DNA of 64,000 nucleotides from Stropharia rugosoannulata (Eukaryota; Basidiomycota; Agaricomycetes; Agaricales; Strophariaceae). The stretch lies in the NCBI GenBank assembly GCA_028532985.1, contig JANCIK010000003.1, positions 2,924,001 through 2,988,000 on the forward strand, read 5' to 3'. The notes beneath the pieces are model-generated. The model did no database searches. It was not told the origin of the DNA and saw only the letters and a program-made list of their open reading frames with translations. Position 1 is the stretch's first letter, and each line of letters begins with the position of its first letter. This document shows, one piece after another, positions 11,351 to 23,850 of the stretch. Position numbers and translations under genes: made by a program.

Positions 11351-13701
11351 CTAGGTTGCGTCTGCGATAACCTCCACATCAGTAACAAAGTCCATTTCAT
11401 GCGGTTGTTTGATAGGCTGTTTATAGTAGAGCTTAGAGCCAATGTACAGTAATGGGAATGTTACCAGGGGAAAATAGTTGGTTATGAAGGTGTCTGTTGC
11501 CCATCCGCCTTTGAGGAATACCTGCCAACCGCTGAGCTAATATTCAAAATTAGCATTAAGGAGGGTCAAGAGAATTGTACGTTGGCACATACTACACAAA
11601 CTACGGCACAAGCAACGAGAGCATACCACGCCGCGAACGGCTGGGCTCGTGACCAGTATGGGAGGCTCCGCCTGTCAATTCCTTGCTCTTTCAGGCCGGC
11701 ATAAAAGCGCAGGTAGGTGACGCTGATAGCAAACCACGCCGTCAGGCCTGAAATGGATGTCATGTTGACAAACCACCCAAAGACGCGTCCCGAGCCTGCT
11801 TGGACCGCCATGTATGCTAGTAGAGAGAAGAGTGATATAAAGATGACGGACACATATGGCAGGCCGTTGCGCAGGGTCTTGATGAATATTCTGGGAGCAT
11901 TCCCAACTGATGCCAGGCCGTCTGTTATGTATAGGACATATTAAACTCTGGACAGAGGAAGCAAAGAAAGTGCGTACATAGAACCCGCGAGCCTACGTAA
12001 ATGTCGCTAGACGCAGCTGAAGCTGCCGATGATAAGATGCAAGCATTAATGAGCTTCAAAGGGTATGAAATGGGTATTTATCTGGCAATAATACACATAT
12101 GGTATTACGTACCGATGGTAGAGCCTTGATTCCAGAGCGCTCAATTGCGATAACAAACGGGGATGCAGCGGCGGTCCCCTGTGTTGAGGCCAAGTTAAGG
12201 CCAGGTGAGTTAGAGGGAACAAGCAAACCAATTATAATTGCTGCGAGGATGTAAAATATAATTATACCTAGATGCAGATTACAGTTACCACGCCGCATGC
12301 AAAAGCAGAATATGCAATGTAAACTTACGAAAAGCGACCTTTCGTATAGCCTGTGGAATATTTTTATGCGGGTTTTTGGTTTCTGCAGCCGCAATCTACG
12401 GGTACGGCGAAGGAGAATTAGTCTAAAAGTTATATGTAGTAAACGATTTCAGATTTCTTACAGCAACAGCCTCTGTTCCTACAAATGAAAATGCAGCCTG
12501 GGTGAGGACGGAACAGAATCCCAAGAAACGGCCTTTGCTTCCTTCGATACCCCGGAATTGTACAAACGGACCTGGTTCTCGCCAGTAGCGAAACCCAATT
12601 CTGTCATGGTCGGGTCCACCTTTGAGAAATTCATGTCAGACTAATGAATTATATATCAGAGGCACAGTACTTACCGCCTAAATCCAGGACAATACCTAAC
12701 AATATCAAGCCTATAATGGTAACCACTTTTATAGACCTGTAAGGAAACTTTAGAGAAGAATACAAGTCAATATTATTGAGTACGACTAACGCGAAGAAAA
12801 ATTCAGCTTCGCCATAGACACCTTGATTGGTTTACCATCAGTAAACACCAACATATTCTTGTATTGGCTACTCACCAGCACCAAGTAGATTAATGGATAC
12901 AGCAATTACCAAAAATATTGTGATCCAAACTGCTGGATTTATTTCTTTGTTCCAGTATCCGACCAGCACTGAGGCAGCGCTGAGCTCTGCAGGGAGGATT
13001 ACCGTCCAGCTGAACCTGGTTCGCTGGCGTTAGCGTTCACATTATTACTCGATGGATAATACCGTAAGAAGTTACCAGTAGTTCCATCCCATTGCAAACG
13101 ATAATGAAGGATCAACGAAGCGTTCAGCCAATTTGACATGGCCTCCGGGAATAGGTAGGAATGACGCCATTTCGCCGACGGATATCTGCAATGCAGGGGT
13201 TATATACAACATACGCGAACGCCTATCTACGCGTCGCTTACCATCACGGACCAACATATGCTGCCAATGATGCTATACCCAAGTAGAAGGCCTATAAAAC
13301 TTATTTTAACTCATGGCGAAGATGTGGAATACGCAAGTAAATGGACCCGACTTACCAGCAGGACCACCGTTTCGCAGGGCAGTAGCCGTACCGAGGAAGA
13401 GTCCTTTGACAGCACCTGTAAGCTTCAAAATGTCGTACAAGAACAAAATGCATTTGCACCTGTTCCAATGACCCCAGCAATGCTACAGTACTGAGAGTGA
13501 GTGCGCTGCAAAGGGGAGTGCAAATATAAGGAATCTTGACCTTATCATGGCAATGTGCCGGCTCTTCAGTTGTCGCACAAGCCTATACTCTCCGGTGAGT
13601 GGATCCACATTGTCGGTATGTTCGTTCTGACTTGGCTCGACAGATTGCTTTTCGGGCATCCAGTTGTCGTCATTCACTCCGGCCGCCTTCTCGGAATCCA
13701 T
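11351..13701 (-). CDS. amino acid permease (APC superfamily, fungal AAT type)
   Basis: A plasma-membrane proton-coupled amino acid importer by family; substrate unknown. The gene is split into roughly ten exons. Residues 1-50 are a hydrophilic cytoplasmic tail with [19 protein letters not shown], the classical first-helix signature of the AAT family. The next exon gives [17 protein letters not shown], then [35 protein letters not shown], which is diagnostic. Later exons give [47 protein letters not shown], also typical. The C-terminus ([32 protein letters not shown]) closes after the twelfth helix. The stop is TAG at 11351-11353. Total length is about 550 residues, normal for the family. I see no frameshift, although the middle exons (12080-13000) were joined by eye only. 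Confidence 0.88.
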
Positions 13702-14443
13702 AGTAAGAGTCGGATGCTAAGTGGACGGGAAAAGAGAAGACCGCAGCGAGCTGGAAGGTAATAGTTGGGTGACGGATTTATGATAAGTCAAACCGATAAT
13801 ATATGGGGAAAGTATACACGTCTGCAAACTAAAGCTCCGTTTAAGCCATTTTCGGTCAGCAATCATCCAACTTTAACACCATTTCCACGGTGTGAGCGGG
13901 ATCCACTTTAGTGACGTTACACCTCAAGAAGATATGCAGGCTGAGCTGAAGCATACGTAAAGGCAGAACGGGTAAGCTAAAAGTACGGCTGAGAGCTCAC
14001 TCGCAAGTGCGCACATGTTATGTTCTATTTCAAGTTGAGGAACCTGTCAGAATCCGTTCAATGCGCAACGGGAGGTGTCTAGACTCTAGAGGAGGTAAGC
14101 TTCTTCAGGGGCAGATAGGCAGGTATCACAGTATGATATCTCCAAACCTTAATGACTATCAGAAATTGCTATTATAGGTTCAGGTATGACAAAGAGGTGC
14201 CAGAGCTTCCATTCGATGGGCTGGTTTTATTCTTGCACATATCACATTTGCATGTGAACCAACCGGATCTCAAGGAGTAAAGATTTAGGCTATTTACTGA
14301 CACAAGTATGCAAGTTGGGCTGCGCGCACGATGCAGCATGCTGAGTGTTGGGGCAGTCGACATAGTAAGCAAGCATGAATTTCGCATAGAATCTGAATTA
14401 GGAGGGTGAAAGTCTAGAGGACAACTTGTTTGAGAGCAAACTC
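13702..14443. other. intergenic region upstream of permease
   Basis: It holds the permease promoter at its left side. Otherwise no coding exon or RNA gene is visible. It leads into the hairpin-rich block described next. Confidence 0.4.
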
Positions 14444-14528
14444 GGCGCGCGTAATGCGCCGGCAGTCGCCGTGCCGGCCAACTTGTAACATTATCTCTTC
14501 ATGTTGCTGAACACTCTGTCGAGTGTTC
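14444..14528 (+). repeat. three perfect short hairpins
   Basis: GGCGC at 14444-14448 pairs with GCGCC at 14456-14460. CCGGCA at 14459-14464 pairs with TGCCGG at 14472-14477. GAACACTC at 14509-14516 pairs with GAGTGTTC at 14521-14528 around a TGTC loop. The first two share two bases, so they are alternatives or stacked. No coding function is seen. Confidence 0.6.
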
Positions 14529-14919
14529 ACTCACTGCTCGAGTCGTAGTATTCTCCGAGCATGAAAATTCCCTAAATAATACCTATTATACAGGCAAGTA
14601 TTCAAAAGCATACATCACATAGTCTGGGCCTGGGGCCTCATGAATTCTTTTAGTCGCGAGGGATCGGCCGATTGTGTATAAGCCGGTTTCACCCTTTTGG
14701 GTAGAACCCTTATATTCATTGTCTGCAGAGGCTGCATATGTCTTGCGTCTCTCCTCCCAGACCATCACTACAGATAAGTAAACACACAGTACCTCCGGTC
14801 CTCTCTTTCCTGACGCCTTGCGTAACCCCACGTAGTTTGTCTACCCTGATGGCCCCAGACCCATAGGTGGCCACTGGAATGGACCCATCTCTCTGGCTAT
14901 CCCCCCAAAGGGCGCGTGC

Positions 14920-15430
14920 TATTATCTACATACGGCACGCTTGCCACATACAGCACGCTCGCTACACAGTGCACACGGCCACTAGCCTTGCACGCTTACG
15001 CTGCCAGCCCGTCGCTCAGACGGCGGCACATTTACGCGGTCAGTACGTCGTTCAGACGGCTCTCATCCACACGCGGTAAGCCCATCGTTCGGATGGCGCG
15101 CAGCCTGTGCAGTAAGCCCGTCTGTTATGGCGGCACGCACACCGTGCTTTTAAGCCCACATGAACAAGGTGGCAGGCACCTCCCAGTGCAGTAAGCCCGC
15201 CTGAACAAGGCGGCAGCACTCTTGTGCAGTAAGCCCATCTGGATCAGATGGCACCTCCCAGTGCACCAAGTCCGTTAGACCCAGACGGCACGCGCTCTGT
15301 ACATTAGCATGTCGATCAGAAGGCGTGTACAGAGTGCTTCAAGCCCGCTTTATTATGGCGGTACGCACTCTTCAATGCTGCTCATCGCTTAGAGGGCATG
15401 CATCTTCGCGAGTCGGTCGCAGAGACGGCA
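14920..15430 (+). repeat. array of ~37-nt units, each with two hairpins
   Basis: The core (15006-15428) contains about twelve degenerate units with a period of 36-41 bases. Each unit has hairpin A, a linker, hairpin B and the linker AGTAAGC. Examples of A are CCGTC/GACGG (15009-15023), CCATC/GATGG (15082-15096), CCGCC/GGCGG (15197-15213) and CCATCTG/CAGATGG (15235-15251). Examples of B are GCACG/CGTGC (15133-15147) and GCAC/GTGC (15176-15189, 15216-15227, 15251-15264). Stem bases change together between units. Residual mismatches that still pair are G-T on the + strand. The left part (14920-15005) is more decayed. There is no open reading frame that makes sense. It could be a minisatellite or a transcribed structured RNA. 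Confidence 0.75.
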
Positions 15431-15760
15431 CGCACGAACACTACTAGCCTATAGCCACAAACAAAATAATTGATCAGTCCCAATTGTATTGTAACTTTGT
15501 CGTATGAACTTGATTTCTTGCGGGTCCCGTCGCTGATTACAGGGCGAGACCGCGCTAACACTGCTCAACAAGTCCGGATTTTACCTTGCTTACGGTTATT
15601 TTGTTCATAAAATCTGGATTGTCTGAGTCTTCTGTGCGCGATCGTTGGTGAAATTGAAATTGCCGCGATCAAAGGAGGCCATAGCTTGGTAGTGTGGCGG
15701 TGTCAAAGTTTGGCAAAACCGAACTTCTCAAAGGGTGAGGTGAGACCAGTGCTTGGACTC
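15431..15760. other. intergenic region upstream of DLT1-like gene
   Basis: About 330 bases between the hairpin array and the next start codon. It presumably holds the promoter; no clear TATA box was found. Confidence 0.35.
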
Positions 15761-16916
15761 ATGCTCTCACATCGAGTGCTGAGGACGATATCAGAGGCCT
15801 CCCATGTCTTCCTTATCGTCATTACCATCGTAGCCACCGGGCTCTCTTGCGCGGCTATCATCTCCCAGGCCGTGCGCACGTCGCCCACAGAATCGTGGAA
15901 CCGGAACTTCAATGCCCTCATCGTTGGCGCGTCATATGTCGTTGTGGTGCGTGCTCATATCTGCCTATTCGGACAGACAGGGAGGATGCTGAAGTTAACA
16001 CCGAAATCTCTTCCTTTTGATCCTGCAATTTAGTTCGTGGCCTCTATCTCGCTCTGTGTGAACCGCCGGGTCGCGGTACGCCTTAAGCTGCAGCGTATCT
16101 CTCGCTCATACCGCACAATCAACCGCGGAGACCTACCTGATGTACGTACAGTTGTTTCGTGCTACTCAAGGCCTGTGTAACCTGACTGATTCTGCCTGTA
16201 TTTTATACCCCACAGTCGGTGCACAAGTACGTCACGCAGGAGTTCACCCGGACGTGTCTTATCGCGTACGAGTCCTTGCCGGTGGATGTAACTCATGACG
16301 GCTGGGGAAGGCCAGGTAAGCACGCATACTCCGTTTCTCCGTGTGATGGTTGGCTCCGCGGATCCGTGCTGACATGCATATACGCATTCTCCCTGCATGA
16401 TAGGCACGAAGCACGCCGGCGTGCAATTTCGGCGCGCACTGCTCGACACAATCCCGGTCATAGGTGCGTCTTCCTTAGAATGGCTGCACATGGACTGGAC
16501 GTGACCGTTTCACCTATGCACGCAGACGAGCTCGCGCACGTCGTCATTCCACTGCACCCACCCCTGAAGCCGCACGCGCGGATGCTGCATCACTTCCGCT
16601 TCCTCAGCCCGCTCCTACCGCGTGACGACGACGGCGTGTCGCCGTTGCATTACTACGACGCGGCGGTGCAGATCGCACGGACTGCGGAGCGCGAACTGAC
16701 GGAGGACGAGTTCGAGGCGGGGCTCATCGCCGCGGAGCAGATCATCAAGTGGTGCGTCTTCCTCCATTACATTTCCATGGCCCCGGTCGTTTGGTTGCGT
16801 TATGCAGTTGATAGATGGGCTGACGTTTTGTGTTCATTCTGGACCGCAGTTTGAATGATTGTCGGCTGGAGATGCTCGAGGCGGATTCGACAACCCAGCT
16901 GGATGAACCGGCGTGA
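15761..16916 (+). CDS. DLT1: DLT1-like (defect at low temperature) membrane protein
   Basis: A small fungal membrane protein whose yeast relative is needed for growth in the cold; its molecular role is unknown. Start MLSHRVLRTISE at 15761. Two hydrophobic segments are visible, around residues 16-36 in exon 1 and 50-75 across the first intron (15949-16034). After them come the family-like soluble parts: VAVRLKLQRISRSYRTINRGDLP, then a conserved core with VHKYVTQEFTRTCLIAYESLP, then a short exon (TKHAGVQFRRALLDTIPVI), and an exon with HARMLHHFRFLSPLLPRDDDG and a helix of LTEDEFEAGLIAAEQIIK. The final exon ends LDEPA, with TGA at 16914-16916. The name rests on the two N-terminal segments plus the KYVTQEF and HHFRFLSPLL blocks recalled from basidiomycete Dlt1 annotations. 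A different two-TM family remains possible. Confidence 0.62.
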
Positions 16917-17222
16917 GCGAGCAGGGATGAGCAGGAGGCGCTTACTTACCTATGGAGTTATATATATATACAAGATACCCTGGGCTGCGATATCTGTAAT
17001 TCATTATGTGGTTTTTGCTTGAGAGGACTAATACATTCAATGGGAAGGGTTCGACTAGTATGATATGTATAATCAAGTATTATTACCATTTAAAAAAGCA
17101 TTGATTCATCAAGTGATCCCACGGATCGCAATATCATACGCAGTATCGGTCTTGGACAATAACAGAATCATAAGCATTTATTCATTAGGATATCGTAAAT
17201 AAGATATAATGTATTTACGCGT
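16917..17222. other. convergent intergenic region
   Basis: AT-rich 3' flanks of two convergent genes. Nothing else was seen. Confidence 0.4.
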
Positions 17223-18600
<1,378 letters not shown>

Positions 18601-18617
18601 TCACGCTGGCCGTGGAC

Positions 18618-20871
18618 ATGCAGCCGTCGCCGCAGCTGGCCACAGCGTCCACCATGCCAAAGCGCAGGGGGCTCGCTGCCTCCCTCCGCATTGCGCCCCC
18701 CGTCCAGGCAAAACAAATAGCCCTGGCCCTCGACGACTCGGATCCTTCTACTCTTTCTTCTGCAGATTCAGAATCGCCCCCTTTTTCTTCTTCCTCCAAC
18801 CCCCGGTCCAGCAGGAAAAACATGAAAAAATTGTCTCTTTCCCTTATTCCTCCCCCTGCACAGCTTCCTGCAGAGCAAGCCACCCCCCTCACCCCCAATC
18901 GCCCCGCTCGTCCTCGCCGCCCCTCTGTCATCTCCCTCCCCGCGACCAACCCCACGGCCTCGCTGCTGCATCGCAAGGAGGAGGAGGGCGGGCTTGAGGC
19001 CGTTCCCTATGCTGACGGCCCCATCCAGATCATCCCTGGCATATGGATTGGCTCAGAGGACAACGCGCGCGACTGGAAAGGGCTCCTCGAGCGAGGTATC
19101 AAGTCCATTCTCAACGTTGCGAAGGAGGTCTCTTCGCCGTTCGACTCCCTCCAGCACACCGCCCAGGTCCTGCGCCCGGCGATGTCTACCCCCGATTTTC
19201 GCACACGGACGTTCGCACAAGCAGATCCTACGTTTTATCCGGCCCACCCTGCCACGGGTCGGCCGCCGATGCACTACCTCAAGCTCCAGTGGTCCCATGG
19301 CCAGCAGAACCTCGTTGACGACGGATTCAATCACGGTATGGCCTTTGCAGACGCTGCCCTAAAGCGCGGCGATGGCTGTCTGATACAGTAAGTGCATGCA
19401 TGCGCTCCCCCGGATCATCCTCTCTAACTCTGTTGCAATCAACAAGTTGCCAGTGCGGCATCTCCAGATCTGCGACAATGGTAATAGCGCTTGTCATGCG
19501 CGCTGCGGCCGAGCGCCATACGTACGTGCCCCCAGAGGTCTGGGCTCTGCCTGGTATGCAAGGTGCATATGCCTTTGTAAAAGAAAAAAGTCCTCATGTA
19601 GGACCCAACATGTCGTAAGCTACCACTTTATCTCTTAGTTTCGGCTGTATCCTCATAACACCACAAGTCTTATTTATCAGTTATTGGAATACGAAAAGAA
19701 GCTACGGGGCGACAAAGGCCCTCCTTCAGAATCGGATGGTTCGTCAGGTACGGACGACGAGGAGGAGTGGGGCCGTCGTCGCCAACTCATGGATGAAATG
19801 TCTGACGACGAAGCTAACGAAAGAGAAAGCATATTGGTTATGCAAGAGGCACAGGCTCTCGACAAGGCCATGGAAGACCGCATAGTCGCGCGGAAATCCT
19901 CTTTGTCATCCGTGAGCTCCACAGGCTCAGGTCTGGGTATGGGCCCTGCATGGAGAAATCGTTACGCGTCGCAGCGCAAGAGGACAGGGTCGGTCGCAAG
20001 CAGCAATACCAACCGGAGCTTTATCAGCGAGGATCTCGTTGAGGAAGACGAGGAGCAGGAGCTGCTGGGAGTGAGCCGGGGCTTTGACTCTGATAGCCGC
20101 CAAAGTCGGACCGAGGACAATTCAACCATGTCGTCGCCTGATGAAGAGCATGATGGCACTCCGCGAAATAAATCCATGCTCATGGTTACGCCGCCAAGTC
20201 TGGTGACGGCGAGGCCGCTCCCTTCTGCACCGGTCTGGAAGACCTCGTTCTCGATTCCCCCGCCTCCTGCGACTGCCGTGCGGACGACGTTCCAGCTACC
20301 TTCGCACAACAAGCTGAAGATGAAGCTGCGCCCGTCGAATCTCAGTATCCTCCCGCCGGTTCCCTCTTCTCCAGTCATGCTTGTAGTAGAAGCCGACGAT
20401 TCGCCCCCGGTGGCCGCACCTTCACCTGCTCCATCTCTTGCTCCTGCTCCGCCCCGGTCCGCCGTGTCTCGCGAACCCACCGCCACGCCGCTCGCGCTGC
20501 CGCCCGTGCGCCGGCGCGTAGAGTCGCGCAAACTCGTGCCTCCGCCCCTGCATCTGCGAAACAGCTTGCTTCGCAAAACATCTGCGGGCTCATCAGACCT
20601 CCCAGTCCCGGGTACTGGCGGATTGCAAACACCATCGCAGACGTTGTTCGTGTTCCCGCCGTCCCCCACGCTAACGACACGCACACCGTCTGCGATGACA
20701 CTCATGTCCCATCATGCAGGGCCCGTGCCCTTCCCAAGCCTGTCGACGCCGCGTGTGTCCACGTTCCAAACGAAAGGCCGCACCCGGTCGTTTATCGGCC
20801 TCGGGGCGCCTCCTACGCCGACTGTTGCCTTCTCCAAGGTGGACGTGCGTGGGTATGTGGGGCTCGAGTGA
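18618..20871 (+). CDS. dual-specificity protein phosphatase (MAP-kinase phosphatase-like)
   Basis: Expected to remove phosphate from Thr and Tyr of a MAP kinase, like yeast Msg5 or fission-yeast Pmp1. The start MQPSPQLATAS at 18618 is the first ATG in the frame. Residues 1-130 are Ser/Pro-rich and disordered. The catalytic domain begins with IQIIPGIWIGSEDNARDW and continues with ILNVAKEV. The active-site signature HCQCGISRSAT forms only when the intron 19388-19444 is removed, with the catalytic Cys and the Arg of CX5R intact. A further short intron follows, and the last exon (19681-20871) encodes about 395 residues without a domain: acidic patches, then Pro/Ser-rich text. The total of about 750 residues is long for the class, so the tail is probably regulatory or a docking region. 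The general acid Asp lies in the poorly aligned stretch before HCQCG. Confidence 0.85.
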
Positions 20872-22025
20872 GCGCCACAGCTGTTATGGCTTCCGCGTCG
20901 TGGTCGTGTTTATGTATGTGCTACCTTTTGTGCCACACTATTCCCTTTCTCTCGCTTGGATTTGCAGAGTTATTATGGGGCAACACCATTGACCTGGACT
21001 TTTTTATTCTTCCGCACTTCACTTTTCCTTTATGTTTCTTATTCTTTTTATTCCTCATAACACCATTTTTCTTTTCTGATTCAGACCCGCATTTCACATT
21101 GCATCTGCATCTGTATCTTGCATGGCCGCTGCATCGTCTTCGTCATCGTCATCTGTCATCTGTTCATCAACCATATAAGCGTTTCGTGTTGGGTGTTTTG
21201 TCTTGGACTGGGCTGGATTTGTTGCATTGCATAAGTACATTTTCCCCTTTTCCTTCACCTTTTTCTATCTGTATACGCACCCTCGGTTGGATCCCCAGCG
21301 CACCCTTTTTACTTTCTTCTCATCTTTTCAGCCTTTTACCCCTCAAACATGTCCGCATTGGATCCAGCTGTTTATGCCGCTCACACATGTTCGATCATGT
21401 TCCTATTTTTTGTGGATGTCTAAGTATGTTTTTATGCTGTAAAGTAGGAGCTTCGGTACCGAGGCATCACCCGCCCACTGGATGTTGTGGATGAATGAAT
21501 AGATATCGATTCCCGGCTTGTACACGTTGTGCACTACTCTGCAGAGGTTCTCTGGCCTAGAAGGACATACATACATCACTGGTGTCATTTACCACGGGAT
21601 AAAGTGAAATGAAATAAATAAATAACAAAACTGCCTTCGAGTGCAAGTGGAAGTTCCATCAATGCAGTGTTGTTATTATTCATCCCTCTAAAGATACATA
21701 TTTACTAGCTAGAGCTAGGTTGTGTTTACGTCTTCCAAGTTCCTGAACACGTTTTGGGGTTTTTTTTATTACTTTATTTATTTGGATGTCACTGGAGACA
21801 AATACAAAATTTGTGGACCCACAAGTGACTAATACTGATGATACATGAACCAGGGAGCGTTGCTTCAAATATATGCAAGAAAGAAAGCCGAAGATAGCTT
21901 AAGACGCTGAAGCGATAAAGATACATAGAAGTGAAGGCAAAGCAGCAACCAGTGCATACTAGCAAGTATAAGTAGAACAGTTTAGAAAATCTAGAAAGAA
22001 CTGGACCAGAGATGCGTTGCGGAAC
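20872..22025. other. convergent intergenic region, T/C-rich
   Basis: Directly after the phosphatase is a very T/C-rich tract (about 20990-21340), probably the 3' untranslated region. The rest, to the CAP gene stop, is AT-rich. No gene is supported, although the lack of purines leaves one frame open for about 200 codons. Confidence 0.4.
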
Positions 22026-23439
22026 CTAAACTTGGACGTTTTGGCTAATAGAATTACAATATTTATGAGCTCAGGTCTTTCAGAGAGTAGAGAAGTACGC
22101 ACGCAAACTGTCCGATGATATTGCCTTGTGGGGTGTATTCGCAAACAAAGAACTTTGCAGGCTGTTTCAAAGGTCAGTTGGATATCATTATTTACAGCGC
22201 AAGGATGCTCACCCCGAAACTGGCAGCAAAGATCCCGCTGCAGGTCTGGACCGCACACCCGACCTGGGTGGTGCCTTTCCACACGACCTGGGTAAAGTGG
22301 GACGCCTGGGGGTTGCTGGGGTCGTATTGAGCTATAAATATTGTCAGTACAGCGTCTCGTTACCATCACTGGCGTTACTCACAGACTTCATCAGTCCATG
22401 ACTTGATAGCTGCTGCGATCCCGTAGGATGACCCTGTACCCGCAGCCAGATTCTCTGCGGACGCGCATGTTAATAAGTTGGGAATGGGGAGACAATGCCG
22501 ATACGCACCTCCGAATGGGCCAAGGGTGCCACCGGAGTGTTTGAAGACGCAGTTGTTAGCCCATTGTTGGGCTTTGCTCGCGGCGGTGTCGCTCCATGTG
22601 AGAGGTGCGGCGCCGTGCTGCGCCCTGACAGAATTGTGCGCCTCGAGGTACGCCTGGATGTCGGCGCTCGAGGTTCCGCTCGACGACTCGCTCGAAGAAC
22701 TGCTACCCCCGGAGGAAGGAGCGGGGGTGTTGGCAAGGGCAGCAGAAGACGTCGGCTGCGACTGCTTGGACGAGCTTGCCTTGGCGGAGCTCGGCGCTGG
22801 CTGCTGCTGCTGTACAGCGGGACTTGAAGTAGTGGGACGAGCGATAGTGGAAGTAACGAGCCTAGGGCGCGTCGACGCTACAAATCCTTGAGTTTGCAGA
22901 GATGCAGCAGTTGTAGATGGTGGAGGAACGGAAGACGAGGAAGCAATATTCGAAGATGACGAAGATGCTGAAGGGGAAGATGAAGGTGCTTGAGAGGAAG
23001 ATGACGGCGTCGCCGGAGTAGACGACGCAAACGACACAACAGAGGACGATTGTATAGTCGGAATAGCACCGGCAGCAGCTGCTCCTGAGGGGATGGCACT
23101 TCCTGTCGACGAAGCTGTGCTGGATGCAGAAGTGGATGTACTGATTGACATGTTATTAGCATGCAATCCGACATCATCAACAAAAAAAAATGACACTCAC
23201 GCTGAAACCCCACAGGCCTCTGCGATAACAGACGCCCATTCCGTGGCTTCTGTTTTCTTAATCACGGAGCCCCAGGGATCAGTGTTCATCATTGCGCCGG
23301 GCCAACCCCACTTGCTCTGGCATTTCGACACGCAGTCAGCGGCCTGGAAGTTCTTCTTCGCGCATGAGGGCCCCGCGATGGTGGCGGGGAGGGCTGATAG
23401 AGCAAGGCCCAGGGAAACAAACTGGGAAAGGCGGGCCAT
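22026..23439 (-). CDS. secreted CAP/SCP/PR-1 family protein
   Basis: A secreted protein with a C-terminal CAP domain, the family that includes yeast Pry1-3 (sterol and fatty-acid binding). The start MARLSQFVSLGLALSALPATIAG at 23439 gives a clear signal peptide. Next is a small Cys-containing module (CAKKNFQAADCVSKCQSKWGWPGA, residues 25-80). A Ser/Thr/Ala-rich linker of about 170 residues is likely O-glycosylated. Then the CAP domain: IQAYLEAHNSVRAQHGAAPL, WADKAQQWANNC-type helix, then after introns AENLAAGTG, HFTQVVWKGTTQVGCAVQTC, FFVCEYTPQGNIIGQF, ending AQNVQV. The CAP tetrad is present (His in EAHN and HFTQVVW, Glu in AENLA). Splicing across the last introns was done by eye. The Cys module before the linker is unusual compared with yeast Pry proteins. 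Confidence 0.87.
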
Positions 23440-23850
23440 TGCGTCGGCGGGTGTGCCAAAAAGAATGTGAAAGGAAAAGAAGGGAATGAGGAAGGAACTG
23501 AGAAAAATTCGGTCAAAAGGCTCGCAGAAAGGTGGTTGAGAGCGCGATCGCGCTGAAATGCTTTTTATACATCCGCTTCCGCTGTTGCCCCCCATGAAAG
23601 TTGGCGTTGCTACGAGACCATCCGCGATGTAAATACTTTTGTACTGGGCCAAATTATCCCAAGACAATATGCGAGCATAATTCCAGTGTACCCAAGGACA
23701 TATATGCGCGCCATTGTGAGCCTGCTTTGTGAACAAGGTGTCGGGGGCTGGCTGAAGATGGGCGGGAGACGAACAAGGCGGCCAGGAAAACGGACTTGTG
23801 ATGGTCGGGATGCCAAATATAGCACCGATCCCGCGTTTCTCTTGACCCTC
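23440..23850. promoter_or_regulatory. divergent promoter with TATA box and palindrome
   Basis: 411 bases between two divergent starts. On the minus strand TATAAAAAG (23561-23569) lies about 120 bases before the CAP start. Beside it is a perfect 14-base palindrome, AGCGCGATCGCGCT (23541-23554). Confidence 0.5.

Noticed and set aside
14867..15194. overlapping open frames in the hairpin array
   Set aside because: The repeats give similar short peptides in several frames, but there is no start context or coding bias; the covarying stems point to structure rather than protein.
15006..15428. CRISPR array
   Set aside because: No identical repeats with unique spacers; the units are diverged and the organism is a eukaryote.
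20868..21494. open frame of about 200 codons after the phosphatase
   Set aside because: It lies in a T/C-rich 3' flank where stop codons are rare; its protein is a Phe/Leu/Ser-rich low-complexity string with no ATG context and no splice signals.
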